Shown: positions 33,185-43,840, numbered from the stretch's first letter. The stretch is DNA of 64,000 nucleotides from Acanthosepion lycidas (GCA_963932145.1 OZ010571.1:109635005-109699004); one strand, 5' to 3'. Notes: a model not told the origin generated them from the sequence alone. Made by a program: numbers and translations.

Positions 33185-33400
33185 AACACATTTATCCACT
33201 GTGCCTTGTGTCCTTAACAACATCTGTGTATAAATTTCTGGGACTTATGCTAGGTGCCAAAAATCTCCTGAGCCAACCAAGCATAGAAATGAATACAATA
33301 TGGGAACCACTAATAAGGAGTGCCAGAGAAAAACAATAACAACAAAAATTGCAATATGAGTTCTGGTAAAAAACATGGATTGATAACAGCAAAAATTGCA
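33185..33400 (-). repeat. Family C SINE, minus member of an inverted pair
   Basis: 'aaccaacacatttatccact' is the reverse complement of the tRNA-like head 'agtggataaatgtgttggtt' at 33493. Beyond it 'aaatttctgggacttatgct' matches the head-proximal block. Inside the spacer 'caaaaattgcaatatgagyt' is duplicated at about 50-bp distance. Confidence 0.65.
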
Positions 33401-33414
33401 ATATGAGCACTGGT

Positions 33415-33745
33415 AATAAAATGGTTGCTGAAGACATTAAGTTTATAAGTCCCAGAAATTCATGTACAGATGTCATTAAGGAGACATGGCACAGTGGATA
33501 AATGTGTTGGTTAGATCCAGTGACAGGACCCAAAGAGCTGTGAGCTCAATACTTGGTGGAGAACTTGGAGAGGTGAATTAACAGGAGATAACTGATAACT
33601 CACATTCATGAGACATGGCACATGGATCTAGAAGCAAGTGAAATAAAGGGTTCAGTTTGACATTCCAACCACGTACAATGGCTGAAATGTTGTGATAAAT
33701 ATGGCAACAAAGTCTGAATAATATAAATAGTGCAAACAAGAGATA
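33415..33745 (+). repeat. Family C SINE, plus member of an inverted pair
   Basis: 'ataagtcccagaaattcatg', 'ggcacagtggataaatgtgt' (A-box region), 'agctgtgagctcaatacttg' (B-box region), 'aataaagggttcagtttgac' and 'aatggctgaaatgttgtgat' follow the family order. Confidence 0.7.
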
Positions 33746-33824
33746 AATCTCTACTCCTGTTCAAAAAACTGGAATAGGTGAACCTATCTACCCCTATTGA
33801 AGACAAAAAAAAAATAGTAAATAA

Positions 33825-33995
33825 AATTTCAGAGTTTAGGCAGAGATGAATTAGATTTTAGAAGGAACTGGAAATCCAATCCTAAACAGGAAAGAAGGGA
33901 TAAACCTCTAATCGTGTTCAAAAGACTGAGGAGGAGTGTGAACCAGATGACAGGCAAACCTATCTACTCCTTTTTCTTAAAGTGGTGTACCTGAA
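33825..33995 (-). repeat. LINE-C-type 3' UTR fragment
   Basis: 'ttttagaaggaactggaaat', 'gttcaaaagactgaggagga' and 'gtgtgaaccagatgacaggc' match 42540-42640 and the inverted copy at 60390-60500. Confidence 0.55.
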
Positions 33996-34880
33996 ATTAC
34001 CCAGTTTCTTCAGGATAATGTAACACTTTCTGATCCAGTTTTAAGGGCATCTTTAAAAAAAACTAATGGTAATATTAGCAGTTACTATATAAAGAAACAT
34101 TTGGCATTCATTGACCAGTGGAAGTTTGTAAAATCTTTCTCTTAAAACGTTTTCTTTTTTTTCAGGAAAATAATAACTCCATGTTCACTAGCTGTTCTCC
34201 CTCTTTCCATTATTGATGGGGTTTTTCTTCCTTACCTTTTATTTGGAGTAATGTGAAATGTCAACATTTTGTTTATGCCATTATTTTCTCATCAAATTAT
34301 ATTTGCTATCCATTTTTGTTGTTGCTCTTATTGAAAGCCTTAAGTTATGGAGTTCATTCTAATTCTAGATCAGTTTCTGTTTTGGAATAGTGCATCTCGA
34401 CTCTGGTTCCTTGGAACACAGAGGAAGATAGAGAAATGGAATTATTGAGAGAGAAAGAAATGAACAAAGGAGAGAGACAGAAAAGTGATATATGAGTATA
34501 CATTCAGTACACAATACTTATTCATCCACTCCAAATATAATTACTGAAATTACATGTCAATTTTTTTTTTCTGTTTCTGTAATATGCTTTTGATGGTTGA
34601 ATGGGGGGTGGGTAAAGCTTTTAATTCAACAATTAGCATCCTCTTTGTTCAGCTAATGCTTACAATCAAAGAAATATTGTAAGATATGCACTATTAGAAA
34701 TACTAGCATAATACCCATAAAACCTGATTGGGTTACTTATGTGCTGATCAGTGCTTAAGCTTAGGGTCAAATATCACAACGATTAAAGTGTTATATCTGT
34801 TCACTTTGCCTCAGATCAAAGTAGTTATCTATTGCTTCTGCCTTTGATCAGAAGATAGTATATGTGCATTTTGTTAAGTC

Positions 34881-34884
<4 letters not shown>

Positions 34885-34928
<44 letters not shown>
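34885..34928. repeat. (TA)n microsatellite
   Basis: About 21 TA units directly before the 396-bp palindrome. Confidence 0.95.
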
Positions 34929-34932
<4 letters not shown>

Positions 34933-35323
34933 GACATTTTTATGTTTAACGTTCTTTTTATAGATACAAGTATTTAAGTAAATGCTCTGTTTTATAATAA
35001 ACAGTATTAAATAACATTTACCGGCCTGAATGTCCGAGAAATTTTCATAGAAAATATTCGTCCTTTGACAGGATTCAAACCTGCATCCTATACGGAACCG
35101 CTATTAACGCTCCTTTGTGGCCGAATCGGTTAGCCACGCCCGGCTAAATGGCAGTTCCGTATAGGATGCAGGTTCGAATCCTGTCAAAGGATGAATATTT
35201 TCTATGAAAATTTCTCGGACATTCAGGCCGGTAAATGTTATTTAATACTGTTTATTATAAACAGAGCATTTACTTAAATACTTGTATCTATAAAAAGAAC
35301 GTTAAACATAAAAATGTCTTTAA
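34928..35323. mobile_element. 396-bp near-perfect palindromic element with tRNA-like core
   Basis: Two arms of about 168 bp (34928-35099 and 35154-35323) are reverse complements with only three differences (one 1-bp indel, two substitutions). Ends are TTAAAGAC...GTCTTTAA with TA on each side (34926-34927 and 35324-35325), as expected for a TA-target element. The 54-bp loop plus the right arm contains a tRNA-like sequence at 35111-35191. No protein-coding capacity. Confidence 0.85.
35111..35191 (+). pseudogene. tRNA-like sequence (class II type) in palindrome
   Basis: Acceptor-like stem TCCTTTG/CAAAGGA (seven perfect pairs), A-box-like TGGCCGAATCGG, a small variable-arm hairpin TCC-gtat-AGGA and a T arm CAGG-ttcgaat-CCTG with B-box GGTTCGAATCC. 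Length 81 fits a Leu/Ser-like class II tRNA. The D stem and anticodon arm do not fold normally and no anticodon with a preceding U33 can be assigned, so it is a tRNA-derived SINE head or pseudogene and not a working tRNA. Its 3' half is also present inverted in the left arm. Confidence 0.6.
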
Positions 35324-35355
35324 TAAATAAATTGTCGGACTTTGTTCATTTCTTA

Positions 35356-35360
<5 letters not shown>

Positions 35361-35422
<62 letters not shown>
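35361..35422. repeat. (TA)n(CA)n microsatellite
   Basis: About 15 TA units then about 16 CA units, running into the mariner terminal repeat cagggtgtcc. Confidence 0.95.
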
Positions 35423-35426
<4 letters not shown>

Positions 35427-36760
35427 GTGTCCAAAATGTTTTGCGTGATTTTTATTTATTTTATTGTATTATTGCAGTTTGGTCTTTGAGACTTCAGGAA
35501 CATGCCTTTTAGACTGAAGCAGTATCAAAAAATTGCTGCTGTTCGACATTACTATCAGTATGGCTCAAATGCAGCTGAAGCAAGTCATTGCCTCAGTGAA
35601 GAATTTCATATTCATGTGATTCAGAGCAGGAACATCAAGTGACTCATTAACAAGTTTGAAACAATGGTCTCTGTATAACACTACACCCAGAACTGGATGA
35701 CCTGTTACTGCAACTTCTGATGAAATTGGTGAGCAGTTTAAATTTTGTCTAATCTACAGTCCACAGAAATTTTTTTTCACACCTATCTTGAAAACTCAAA
35801 ATCAGTTGCCAGAGCATGCATAACTTGTTACGTAAAAGGAATTTAAAGCCCTACATTTCTCATCTGTTCCATACTTTGCACAATGGAGATGCTGATTGCA
35901 GACTTGAGTTTTCGATGTTCCTTGCCTTGATGTACAATTATGAAACATTACAGGATAAGATATAATGGTCAGTTGGAGCATGCTTTAAATTAAATGGTCA
36001 CATTAACTGACATAATTATTTGTATTGGAGTCATGAAAATCTACATATGGTTTTGGAGAAGAAAATTAACCTCCCAGAATTAACTGTCATGGCTGTGATC
36101 TCAAGCAATGGGATTATTGGCCCATTCTTCTTCAATTTGCCAGTTACTGGATGATGTTATTAGGTTGGTGCAAAAATAATGACGTAATAATGTCGTTTTT
36201 TGACGTATTTTTTAACGTCAAAAAACGACATTATTACGTCATTATATTTGCACCAACCTAATACCTCAACATGCTTCAAACCTGCTTCTTTCCTCAAGTG
36301 CAACAACAAAAAGACATGTGCTTCTAACAGGATGGGGCTCCAGTCCACTATGTGTATTGGGTTCGTGAATGGCTTGACATCAATTTTAATGGCAGATGGA
36401 TTGGTCAGCATGGGCGTATCGAATGCCCAGCATGCTCACTTGATTTAACCCCAATGGATTTCTACTTGTGGAGTGTTCTTAAAAACATGGTATACAAAGA
36501 GAAACTGAACTATTTCTGACCTTTGTTGAGTTATTAACAAAAAATTAGCCACAATCAACATGGAACTGTGCCAAAAGGTTTGTTGTAGTGATTCTTTGCA
36601 TTTGCTTTCTTGTATCGAACACAATGGAGAACAATTTGAACCATTTTATTCATTGTTTCATTTGTATTTATTATTCATCACTGTTCAATACAATAAAATT
36701 AATTGAAAAACTTACAGTAGTTTTCAATATAAAATTCGGGAAAAACTTTTTGGACACACT
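35423..36760 (+). pseudogene. mariner-superfamily transposon relic (transposase broken, MITE inside)
   Basis: Terminal inverted repeats: cagggtgtccaaaatgtttt at the left, and at the right the reverse complement reads tagtgtgtccaaaaagtttt. The ORF begins MPFRLKQYQKIAAVRHYYQY (helix-turn-helix region), continues 'GSNAAEASHCLSEEF', then stops and frameshifts. 'WS..ESCFKLNGH' and 'QDGAPVHYVYWVREWL' give the first two catalytic Asp; the third lies in 'LDLTPMDFYLWS', 41 residues after the second. A 102-bp MITE splits the gene at 36160. It cannot be active. Confidence 0.85.
36160..36261. mobile_element. Young mariner-type hairpin MITE
   Basis: 102 bp, flanked by TA (36158-36159, 36262-36263). Ends TTAGGTTGGTGCAAAAATAA; the two halves of about 47 bp differ at a single internal position. 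It contains TGACGTAA and TTACGTCA, that is, inverted CRE/ATF-type half-sites. It interrupts the transposase relic between 'LPVTG' and the QDGAP block. Confidence 0.92.
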
Positions 36761-36783
36761 ATATATATATATATATATATATA
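36758..36783. repeat. (TA)n microsatellite
   Basis: About 12 TA units at the right end of the mariner relic. Confidence 0.9.
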
Positions 36784-37360
36784 GTGAATGTTAACAAGGT
36801 TGTGGGGTTTGTTTATACTTTTAAGTGAAGGTATATGTTCAATATATAAACAAAGAGAATAGAAGCATACAAAAAACATGAGTCTTGGCTACAGACGTTT
36901 ATTCCTTTTATGTTGACTGTATTGAAAGCAAGTTAAATGTCTCTTGAGTATGTCCACTTTCTTTTTTTCATTCAAAAATAATTTAAGGAAGGTAAGGCTA
37001 AGAAAGTGTAAAGTTGGTCACAGTCAAGACAACTTCACAATGAGTTGGGATGGCCAGATTTCTACTTCATGAGTAGGACTGCTAAAACATGTCTGATTAA
37101 TATTGTTGGAAAGTGGAAATAGTTCAGTCTTCAGTGGACCAGGGAAATTAACATTATCCAGTGTGAATGCTATTACTGTGTAGTTCAAGACTTGAAATCA
37201 AGAGGAGAAAGTGTAAATTTTTGTTCTTTTTGGAAGTGAGTTCATGAAATCACACATGTGAACGGAAAGCCTTTTTGGTTTCCTTATAAGTTGCATCATG
37301 GGGAAATTAATTTTTTTGTCATTTGTTATTATTTTTAATTTATTGATTTCATTTTCCCTC

Positions 37361-37363
<3 letters not shown>

Positions 37364-37416
<53 letters not shown>
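37364..37416. repeat. (TA)n microsatellite
   Basis: About 26 TA units directly before a LINE-D tail. Confidence 0.95.
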
Positions 37417-37419
<3 letters not shown>

Positions 37420-37845
37420 CCAGTGTTACCTCACCATGATGAGAAGCAACAGTCTACTGATGGAAGGATTTTGAAGGCCCTTCTGTATGAGGAACAGGTC
37501 AGCGGCAAGAGGGTGACCTCATCTTCACTTCAAGGGTGTCTGCAAAAGCAACATGAGGGTGATGGACATGGACATTGAGAGGGGTGGGAAGACTTCACCA
37601 ATGATCGCTCATGCAGGAAATGTGATTTACACTTAGGGCTGGAATGAAGAGAGAAGAAACAGATTGTTGCTGCCAAGGTTGAAGCCTACTCAAAGGAAAG
37701 AAAACAACACAGCGATATAGGGGGAGAATGTCTTCATATGCATTCATTGTAATCAAGACTGTCACTAACATGTGGGCCTATATAGCAAAAACTGATGTTG
37801 TGCCACCATCAGCAGCTGAGGCATAACTTTTGACTGCAGATCCAT
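37420..37845 (+). pseudogene. LINE-D C-terminal relic with zinc-knuckle-like end
   Basis: Translation with one or two frame changes gives 'LYEEQVSGKR', 'GVCKSNMRVMDMDIER', 'RRNRLLLPRLKPTQRKEN' and 'GENVFICIHCNQDCH'. This follows the tail of a non-LTR retrotransposon family whose ORF ends in a C..C...C...H..R.C finger. The last ligands are broken. Probably 5'-truncated at the (TA)n tract. Confidence 0.6.
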
Positions 37846-37860
37846 GGTCTCTTGGGACCA

Positions 37861-37881
37861 CACACACACACGTGTGTGTGT
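37861..37881. repeat. (AC)n-(GT)n hairpin
   Basis: cacacacacacg followed by tgtgtgtgtg forms a self-complementary hairpin of about ten pairs. Confidence 0.8.
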
Positions 37882-38019
37882 GCTTTTGCATTGTGAGGTC
37901 ATTTTGCCCATGTGAGGCTAAAATCTATTCCACAGTTTTAGCACGTGAAGCCACCTTCATTTGAAACTTTGAATTGTTACCAACATAAATCTGTTCTATC
38001 TTCTTTCCTTCAAAACAAC

Positions 38020-38160
38020 CCTCCTCTGCTGTATTCACTTTTGCACTAATGCCCTTGGGATAGACATGAATCAGTTCTTCTCCCCCACCCTACCAAGTAA
38101 TAAGTTATGTAGCTCGGTAGATTATGCTTTTTAGCCTGAAGTGTCAGCCATTCCAAAGTA
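38020..38160 (+). repeat. Family E SINE body relic
   Basis: 'attcacttttgcactaatgc', 'ccttgggatagacatgaatc' and 'cttctcccccac' follow the family E body. The head is lost. Confidence 0.5.
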
Positions 38161-40190
38161 ACTCATAGGCATTAAAAAGGTAGCTGTGAAGGACCATTAT
38201 TACCTATATCCTGATGAGAGATTGCATTTACAGAGAAAACAGGAAGTTGTTGGGATTGCTATGAGTTTGAATTTGGTATCAGAAGGTTTTTATATTAAGA
38301 TGGTTAGTCTCCGGGCTTGTTCACCATATTAATCCCCGACATTATAGAATATAGACATTCAAAAATGAATCAATCACAAGGCAATTGAGTAAGAAACACT
38401 GATCATGAGATTTCAATAAAACAACATGCATTTATGTACAATTAATATACAATTTGATTACTTGTAGTTTGATAATACAAGAAATTGACCATTGATAAAT
38501 TTGCTTTCTTATTGATTTACAGTTCAAAATTGTCCAAGTGTTTAAGAACTGGTCAAACTGAGTTAAGTGGAAAATATTATTTATACAGAAATTTGTGTAG
38601 TTTGTATGTGTGAATAAAGTAAGAGTTTAATTGCCTAAATTCTCCAGAGTTGATTACCTTGGATTGTTCTGTGTTTGTCTTTGTTTAAAATACAATTTCT
38701 ATTTAGTTGTAAGTGAGATGTGAGAGATTAATGTTGATGTTTGAGTCAGCAGTTAATGCGCAAAAAGTATCTTAAGTCAAAGTAGTGACATTTGTGGATT
38801 TGTGTGGCATCTCTCTGAAGTTTATTGACTGACTGGTGAATTGGATCGAGATGGTCTTTTTTATTTCTTTCTGGAAACCAAAATAGGCTCCAGCGAACTG
38901 GGCATGAAAACAGTTTTTTCGACAATTATTACATGTCTCGACCAATAGAAAATCAAGATTTGCAATACGAGATGTTAGTTGGTTAAAACTGATTCTGATG
39001 GAAGAGTGTATTTTATCTTGGAGGTGAGTATGAGATATGGACAATTCTATAAAGTGTTTGTATTAAATAATCTTTTAAACTTTCTCATAGAATCTAAATG
39101 TGAAGATTCTTTTCTATCTCTTTCAACAGCATCTTATGTTATATGTTTGCTAAATGTTTCAATAATGTATTCAGTTGCTGAGACATTGACAGGATTTCTA
39201 TATATTTTTATGATCATTGCCAATATAATGAATTCATTGGGTACATCAACACCATAATCCATGGTTAAATTAAGACAGGTATAATATCTTTAAAAAGGAG
39301 GGGAAATTGATAAGTAAGGCCTCCAATCCTATTAAACAAGATTTACACCAGATAGAATAATGAAACTCATATGAAAATGAAAGAAATGTATTTCTCTTTA
39401 AAATGACAAGAGATAATTGATAAATAATGAAACTCATATTAAAATGTAGAAGTTTTGCACAATTTTACCAAACCTTCTGTGAAGGTTAATGTATGGCATA
39501 TACAAAATGGCTATTAAAATTTCTGGGAATTTGAACAGATTGATTAGACTGTTCATCTGTTAAATGTTTCCCCATTTCTTGCTGAACAATTTACACATCT
39601 CTTGAAATCGTTCCACCAGAAAGTAAAAAAAAAACTTTTATCAATATCTTCTTTCTTTGAAGAAACCATTTCACACCTTAACTTCCCCAAATACTTGGGT
39701 TGAGCATTACGCATACACTCGAGTAAAAAAGGGAGAAGAATTATATTTCAGTAATATAGAAAAGTGCAGGTAATATCCTGAAAATAAGGTATTTTTATAA
39801 GTTTATCATGCACAGAATGTGGGAGATTGCTTGCAGAAGACAACATTTTGCTGGGTTATAACTTAGATAAAACACAAACAATAAAATGTTTAAGAAGAAA
39901 TATTTAAAGCAACTGAAAAAAAAAAAGCCAATCATGTTCAGATCAATATTACCATCAAGAAAGATTTAAGTGGTTTGTTTGGTAGCCTTTGGTTAGATAC
40001 CATAGGACATAGAAAAATGATTTTTGTCATATTTGTTAGTATCATCTAAGAAATAAATTTTGAAAAGTTTTCAAGACAGTTTATATGAAATTTCAAAGGT
40101 ACACTAAGATTTTATTATGCAAATTAATGTTTTCACATTATAATTGATTTTAACAAAACTAAAACTGGTAAAATTTTCAGTATATATTTC
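38161..40190. other. AT-rich DNA without recognised features
   Basis: Short overlapping ORFs (for example 38772-39044 minus and 38979-39257 plus) have no recognised domain, no splice signals and overlap in opposite directions. No repeat family was recognised in these 2 kb. Confidence 0.45.
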
Positions 40191-40194
40191 TAAG

Positions 40195-40545
40195 TTTAAG
40201 ATTGATGGAACCTACATAAGGATGTTGAGAGCTATGCTTAACAACTCTAGTGACAACATCCAACTAAATCACAGCTCTATAGGCCCATCCCTGATATTTA
40301 TATAGTCTTGCACAAATGCAGAATGCACTTTGCAGGACACTACTAGCAAGCAAAACAATAATTCGCAAGTGATCTACTGTTTTGGACACCTAGCCATGGA
40401 GGAAGATGGGTTGGTTGTCCAGCAACCAGTTACAATGACCAGCTATGTTATAACATAGAATTCCTCCCTAATGACCTTCTGACCTTGATGCAGGTCTGTG
40501 ATGGTTGGCATAAATGTCTGGGCTAACTTGACTAAACAAATAATA
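40195..40545 (+). pseudogene. LINE-B C-terminal relic
   Basis: 'IDGTYIRMLRAMLN', 'DNIQLNHSSIGPSL', 'KQNNNSQVIYCFGHLAMEED' follow the tail of a non-LTR retrotransposon (intact members read D.TYTRMLR..LN.SW.QHPT...LYG..P). Frames are broken. Related copies: 12590-12730 (minus) and 62700-63300 (plus). Confidence 0.65.
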
Positions 40546-40639
40546 AATATCTATGAACAATACAGAAGTTTTAATATCTTCTATATTTCTGAGATGAGGT
40601 ATTATGTACACTATTTACATTATTCAGACTATTGTCCTC

Positions 40640-40910
40640 ATCTTTGTCACCATATTTATTACAACCCAGTTAAGGCAATGGAGAACTTTCAGAGGGAAAA
40701 TTAACAGACGATAACTTATAACTGACATCCATTAAAACATGGCATGTGGAACTAGAACAGTCTACCCCAGTGAGCAAAATAAAGGGTTCAGTTCAACATT
40801 CCAACCACCTAAAGAAGGCCGGAGCATACAACGGCCGAAACATTGTAATAAATATGGCAACAAAGATGAGGACAATAGTCTGAATAATGTAAATAATATA
40901 CAGAAGTTTC
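40640..40910 (+). repeat. Family C SINE, 3' part, well kept
   Basis: 'taaaacatggcatgtggaac', 'agaacagtctaccccagtga', 'ataaagggttcagttcaaca', 'ctaaagaaggccggagcata', 'caacggccgaaacattgtaa' and 'gatgaggacaatagtctgaa' are the clearest 3' landmarks of this family in the window. Confidence 0.7.
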
Positions 40911-41044
40911 AGCTTAAAAATCTAATCTTGTTAGAAGCATATTGGTAATAGCTTTTTGGTGACATATTGTAAAAAAGACAAAACATAAACAAACACTTAT
41001 ACTAACATAATTTTTATTAATAAATAGATCCAGAAGTTATCTCA

Positions 41045-41320
41045 GGACATAGGTGATCATAGCTCTCCACAACTTCCTATCTTGTGGCTCTTACCAGTTT
41101 TTCTCCCTTTGCTAAGTCACCCATTCTGCTATCCATCCACACATACTCATCAAGTAAATGGCTCACTGCTTTCTCTTATCTCTCTTATCCTCAATATGTC
41201 CTGTGAGGGTTAAGTTTTCCAATCCCTCCTTCCTCATTATGTGTCCAAAGAATTTCAGCTGATTCTGAGTATAAATGTTCTTTCTACTGCCATTTTCTTT
41301 AAAAACTCTTATTTTACAGT
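41045..41320 (-). pseudogene. LINE-A C-terminal fragment
   Basis: 'ggtgatcatagctctccaca', 'cctatcttgtggctcttacc' and 'ccctccttcctcattatgtg' are the reverse complement of the LINE-A end (region MIAHVLK..., ATKDRKLW and MRKEGLEN). Confidence 0.7.
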
Positions 41321-41569
41321 TTAATATGCGCTCATCAACTTTCTATATCCGTCATCAGTCTTTTATTAAATTTGCTACTCTTTTGACTAACATTACTTAC
41401 TGCAGTTTTTATTGGAAATTAATTTCTGTTGTCAATTTCTTCTTACTTGAAATAAAGTTCCCTAATTCGTTTCTTTCACAAAACAGCATAGCATAAGTCA
41501 ACCAATCCAACACACATCTTCTGTTCACTACCACGGTCACACTGCACTATCACCTCCTTAAGCACTTTT

Positions 41570-42110
41570 TATAGATTGACTGACAGGTCAAATTTGCATA
41601 AGTGCAAAAAAGAGTCTTGTGAAAGTATCCAACTCTGAGATCTATCTTTACTTAAATATACAACTCGTAAAGCCGCCATTTTCTTTGGGGGATACTTTAT
41701 ATGCAAGACACGTCCAAATCCGTTTTCTGCCAGGAGGTAACCCATTTTCTCTAGTGTTACAATTTCCATGCTCATATACATCTCTTTAATGATGGAACAC
41801 AAGTTTTCTATTGGATTAATATCTGGAGAGGACCATTCCATTATTTTCATGTCTTCAAACCTTTTTTGGCAACGTGAACAACAGTTAATTTTTCAGAATG
41901 TGAAGGAGCATTTTCTTACATGAATATACACTTTAGAACTTTAGAATAATGCCTCTTGGTGATAAACACTACTGCTAAACATCTTGTCCAAGAACTTACA
42001 ATAATTGTTTTTACCATTACCATCTTTGAAGGAACTTAGGAGCTTATTATCTACAATACTAGGCCAAAATATTACCCCACTTTCCAATTGTCATATTAAC
42101 TATCCCATGA
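41570..42110 (-). pseudogene. Tc1-like transposase relic
   Basis: The minus strand gives 'NAPSHSEKLTVVHVAKKGFE', 'DMKIMEWSSPDINPIENLCS', 'IIKEM', the C-terminal catalytic block of Tc1-like DDE transposases (intact copies read D.AP.H....SPDLNPIENLW). Upstream 'VIFWPSIVDNKLLSSFKDGN' fits the region after the first catalytic Asp. The first Asp block and the N-terminal domain were not found. No terminal repeats were identified. Confidence 0.65.
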
Positions 42111-42344
42111 AGAACCCAACCTCTATAAAAGCCATCAGATCTATTCATTGTTTTTCTATATTTATCACTAAAAATTGCTATTGAGAAATATTTTTTCATG
42201 TACTTTTTTACCCAACATTCTCTTTGTTGTGTTTACGTATATGTTGTAGTTTTGTTGCTTTCATGTTTTTAGTCAATGTTCTTAATAATCTGCATATTTT
42301 CTGTTTACATTTTCAGTAATAACATCAAATATATTCTTGATGGT

Positions 42345-42640
42345 CAATACACTTTTTTTTTTTTTTTTTTACTAATGTTCACCTGATACAAGGCCCAAGG
42401 GACACTCAAGGTAGAGGATTACTAAGTGGAGTTGTATTAGCATAAGAAAGGGCAAGATAACAGGAAAGATGGCTAATTCTAGCCTTAAAGAAGTCAAAAT
42501 TTAATAAGCAAATAAAATTTCAGCCAAAGACATTAAGAGTATAGAGATGAAGTAGGCTTTAGAAGGAACCAGATATTCAAACAGAAAATGAAGGATGAAC
42601 CACTAGTCCTGTTCAAATGACCAGAGAGGAGTATGAACTG
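42345..42640 (-). repeat. LINE 3' end with poly(A), minus
   Basis: A run of about 18 T (42353-42370) followed by 'actaatgttcacctgataca', 'aaggcccaagggacactcaa', 'ggtagaggattactaagtgg' and later 'tttagaaggaaccagatatt', 'cagagaggagtatgaactgg'. It is the best copy of the 3' UTR family also seen at 60, 33825 and (inverted) 60375. Confidence 0.6.
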
Positions 42641-43489
42641 GATGGTTTTTCTTGTGTAATATACTTTTGTTCTCAAATCTCTTATTGTGACAAACTTAAA
42701 ACATTTTTTTTCATTGTTTTTATCTTGTCAGTGTTTTCAATTTCATTTTTGGTATTTCTATGTGTTCTATTCAACTTTTTGATATCATGTTTTCATAATT
42801 CAGTAACAATATTTTGTTTCTATTATAATATGACTAAAGTCAATCTTTATATATCTAAAATTAAAAATATCAATTTTCCAGTTACATTTATTTCCAATAT
42901 GATGAACAGTCCCTGAGTTTCATAACAAAATCACATACAATCAAATAAGTTATAAAAGCAGATATTATAAGCTGAAATTCATATGGTATATTTATCATAC
43001 AACTATATTCTGAAAGTTTTACAAATGTCAGTTGCTTAATACTAATTTTATTATGAAAACATCGACTTGTATAATAAAGTCTGAAATGGTGGAAACATAT
43101 TGTAAACAAATTGGATGGATTCCTTATTTTCTTTTTAACTGTCAGAAGATTTAAAGAAACATTTTAAATTCAAGTTTAAGGGGATAAGAGATGTTCTTTA
43201 ATTTTCTTGAAGTTGCTTATTGGCAGTAAAAAGTATTTTGTAAAGTGTTCAGAATACAGGAAAGTATAACATTTATTGATTGCATCTTGAAATACTCGCA
43301 CACTTGCACAAAGAGCAAAACATCTTATTTACATTAGAAATTTTAATGTAAAACTACAATGAAGATTCTGTAGCTCAATTTTTTCCCCAGTAATACTTCC
43401 TTAACATCTACTTACACTATTTGTTCACATGTACAAAATTAAATGAGAATGAGACAAGATAGAACATTTTATTTTACCACTTATCAACT
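42641..43489. other. AT-rich DNA, nothing recognised
   Basis: Phe/Leu-rich chance ORFs only. Confidence 0.4.
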
Positions 43490-43840
43490 GTTTCCAGGTT
43501 ATTTAAAGTCAGAAAATATTTTTAGATTGTAAGAATTTTTGGGGAGATAATATTGATTTACTGATACAAGCCATACTATTTTACTATTTTACCCATAGCT
43601 GAGGAGAAAAGGTGGATTCATAGCTTCCCCAAGGGTATTTGCATGTAAGTGAATCTATCTGAAATTGGAATTCAGTTCTCTCATTTCCAATTCCAAGCCA
43701 TTATCCATTGTATTACCTGCACATTCAAGCTTACAGCACCTGGTATTCCCAAGTGGTCACCTATCTAGGTACTGACCAGGCTCACTGTTGCTTAACTTAA
43801 GTGTTCGTACAGGAACTAGTTTCAGTGTGATATGGTCATA
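43490..43840 (-). repeat. 5S rRNA-tRNA dimeric SINE, minus copy 2
   Basis: Minus strand order: 5S rRNA-derived head (43840-43727), linker of about 22 bp, tRNA-type head 'caatggataatggcttggaa', body 'attcacttacatgcaaatac', 'ccttggggaagctatgaatc', 'cagctatgggtaaaatag', and a tail ending 'ctttaaataacctgg'. Same order and spacing as 1310-1602, so the dimer is a real family and not a chance contact. Confidence 0.75.
43727..43840 (-). pseudogene. 5S rRNA-derived head, nearly full length
   Basis: Nearly the whole 5S rRNA is recognisable: 'tgaccatatcacactgaaac', 'aagttaagcaacagtgagcc' (box A region), 'tggtcagtacctagataggt' and 'gaccacttgggaataccagg' (intermediate element and box C), 'tgctgtaagctt'. 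114 bp against about 120 in the gene. Substitutions in the first 50 bases are too many for a functional 5S gene. Confidence 0.85.

Noticed and set aside
35111..35191. Functional tRNA gene
   Set aside because: The anticodon and D arms do not fold, no U33-anticodon can be assigned, and the sequence is part of a palindromic repeat.
35712..35725. CTGATGA on the plus strand at 35715
   Set aside because: It is coding sequence of the mariner transposase (TATSDE region) and has no ribozyme helices.
43727..43840. Functional 5S rRNA gene
   Set aside because: Too many changes in the 5' half, and it is fused to a tRNA-type SINE as in the second copy at 1511-1602.
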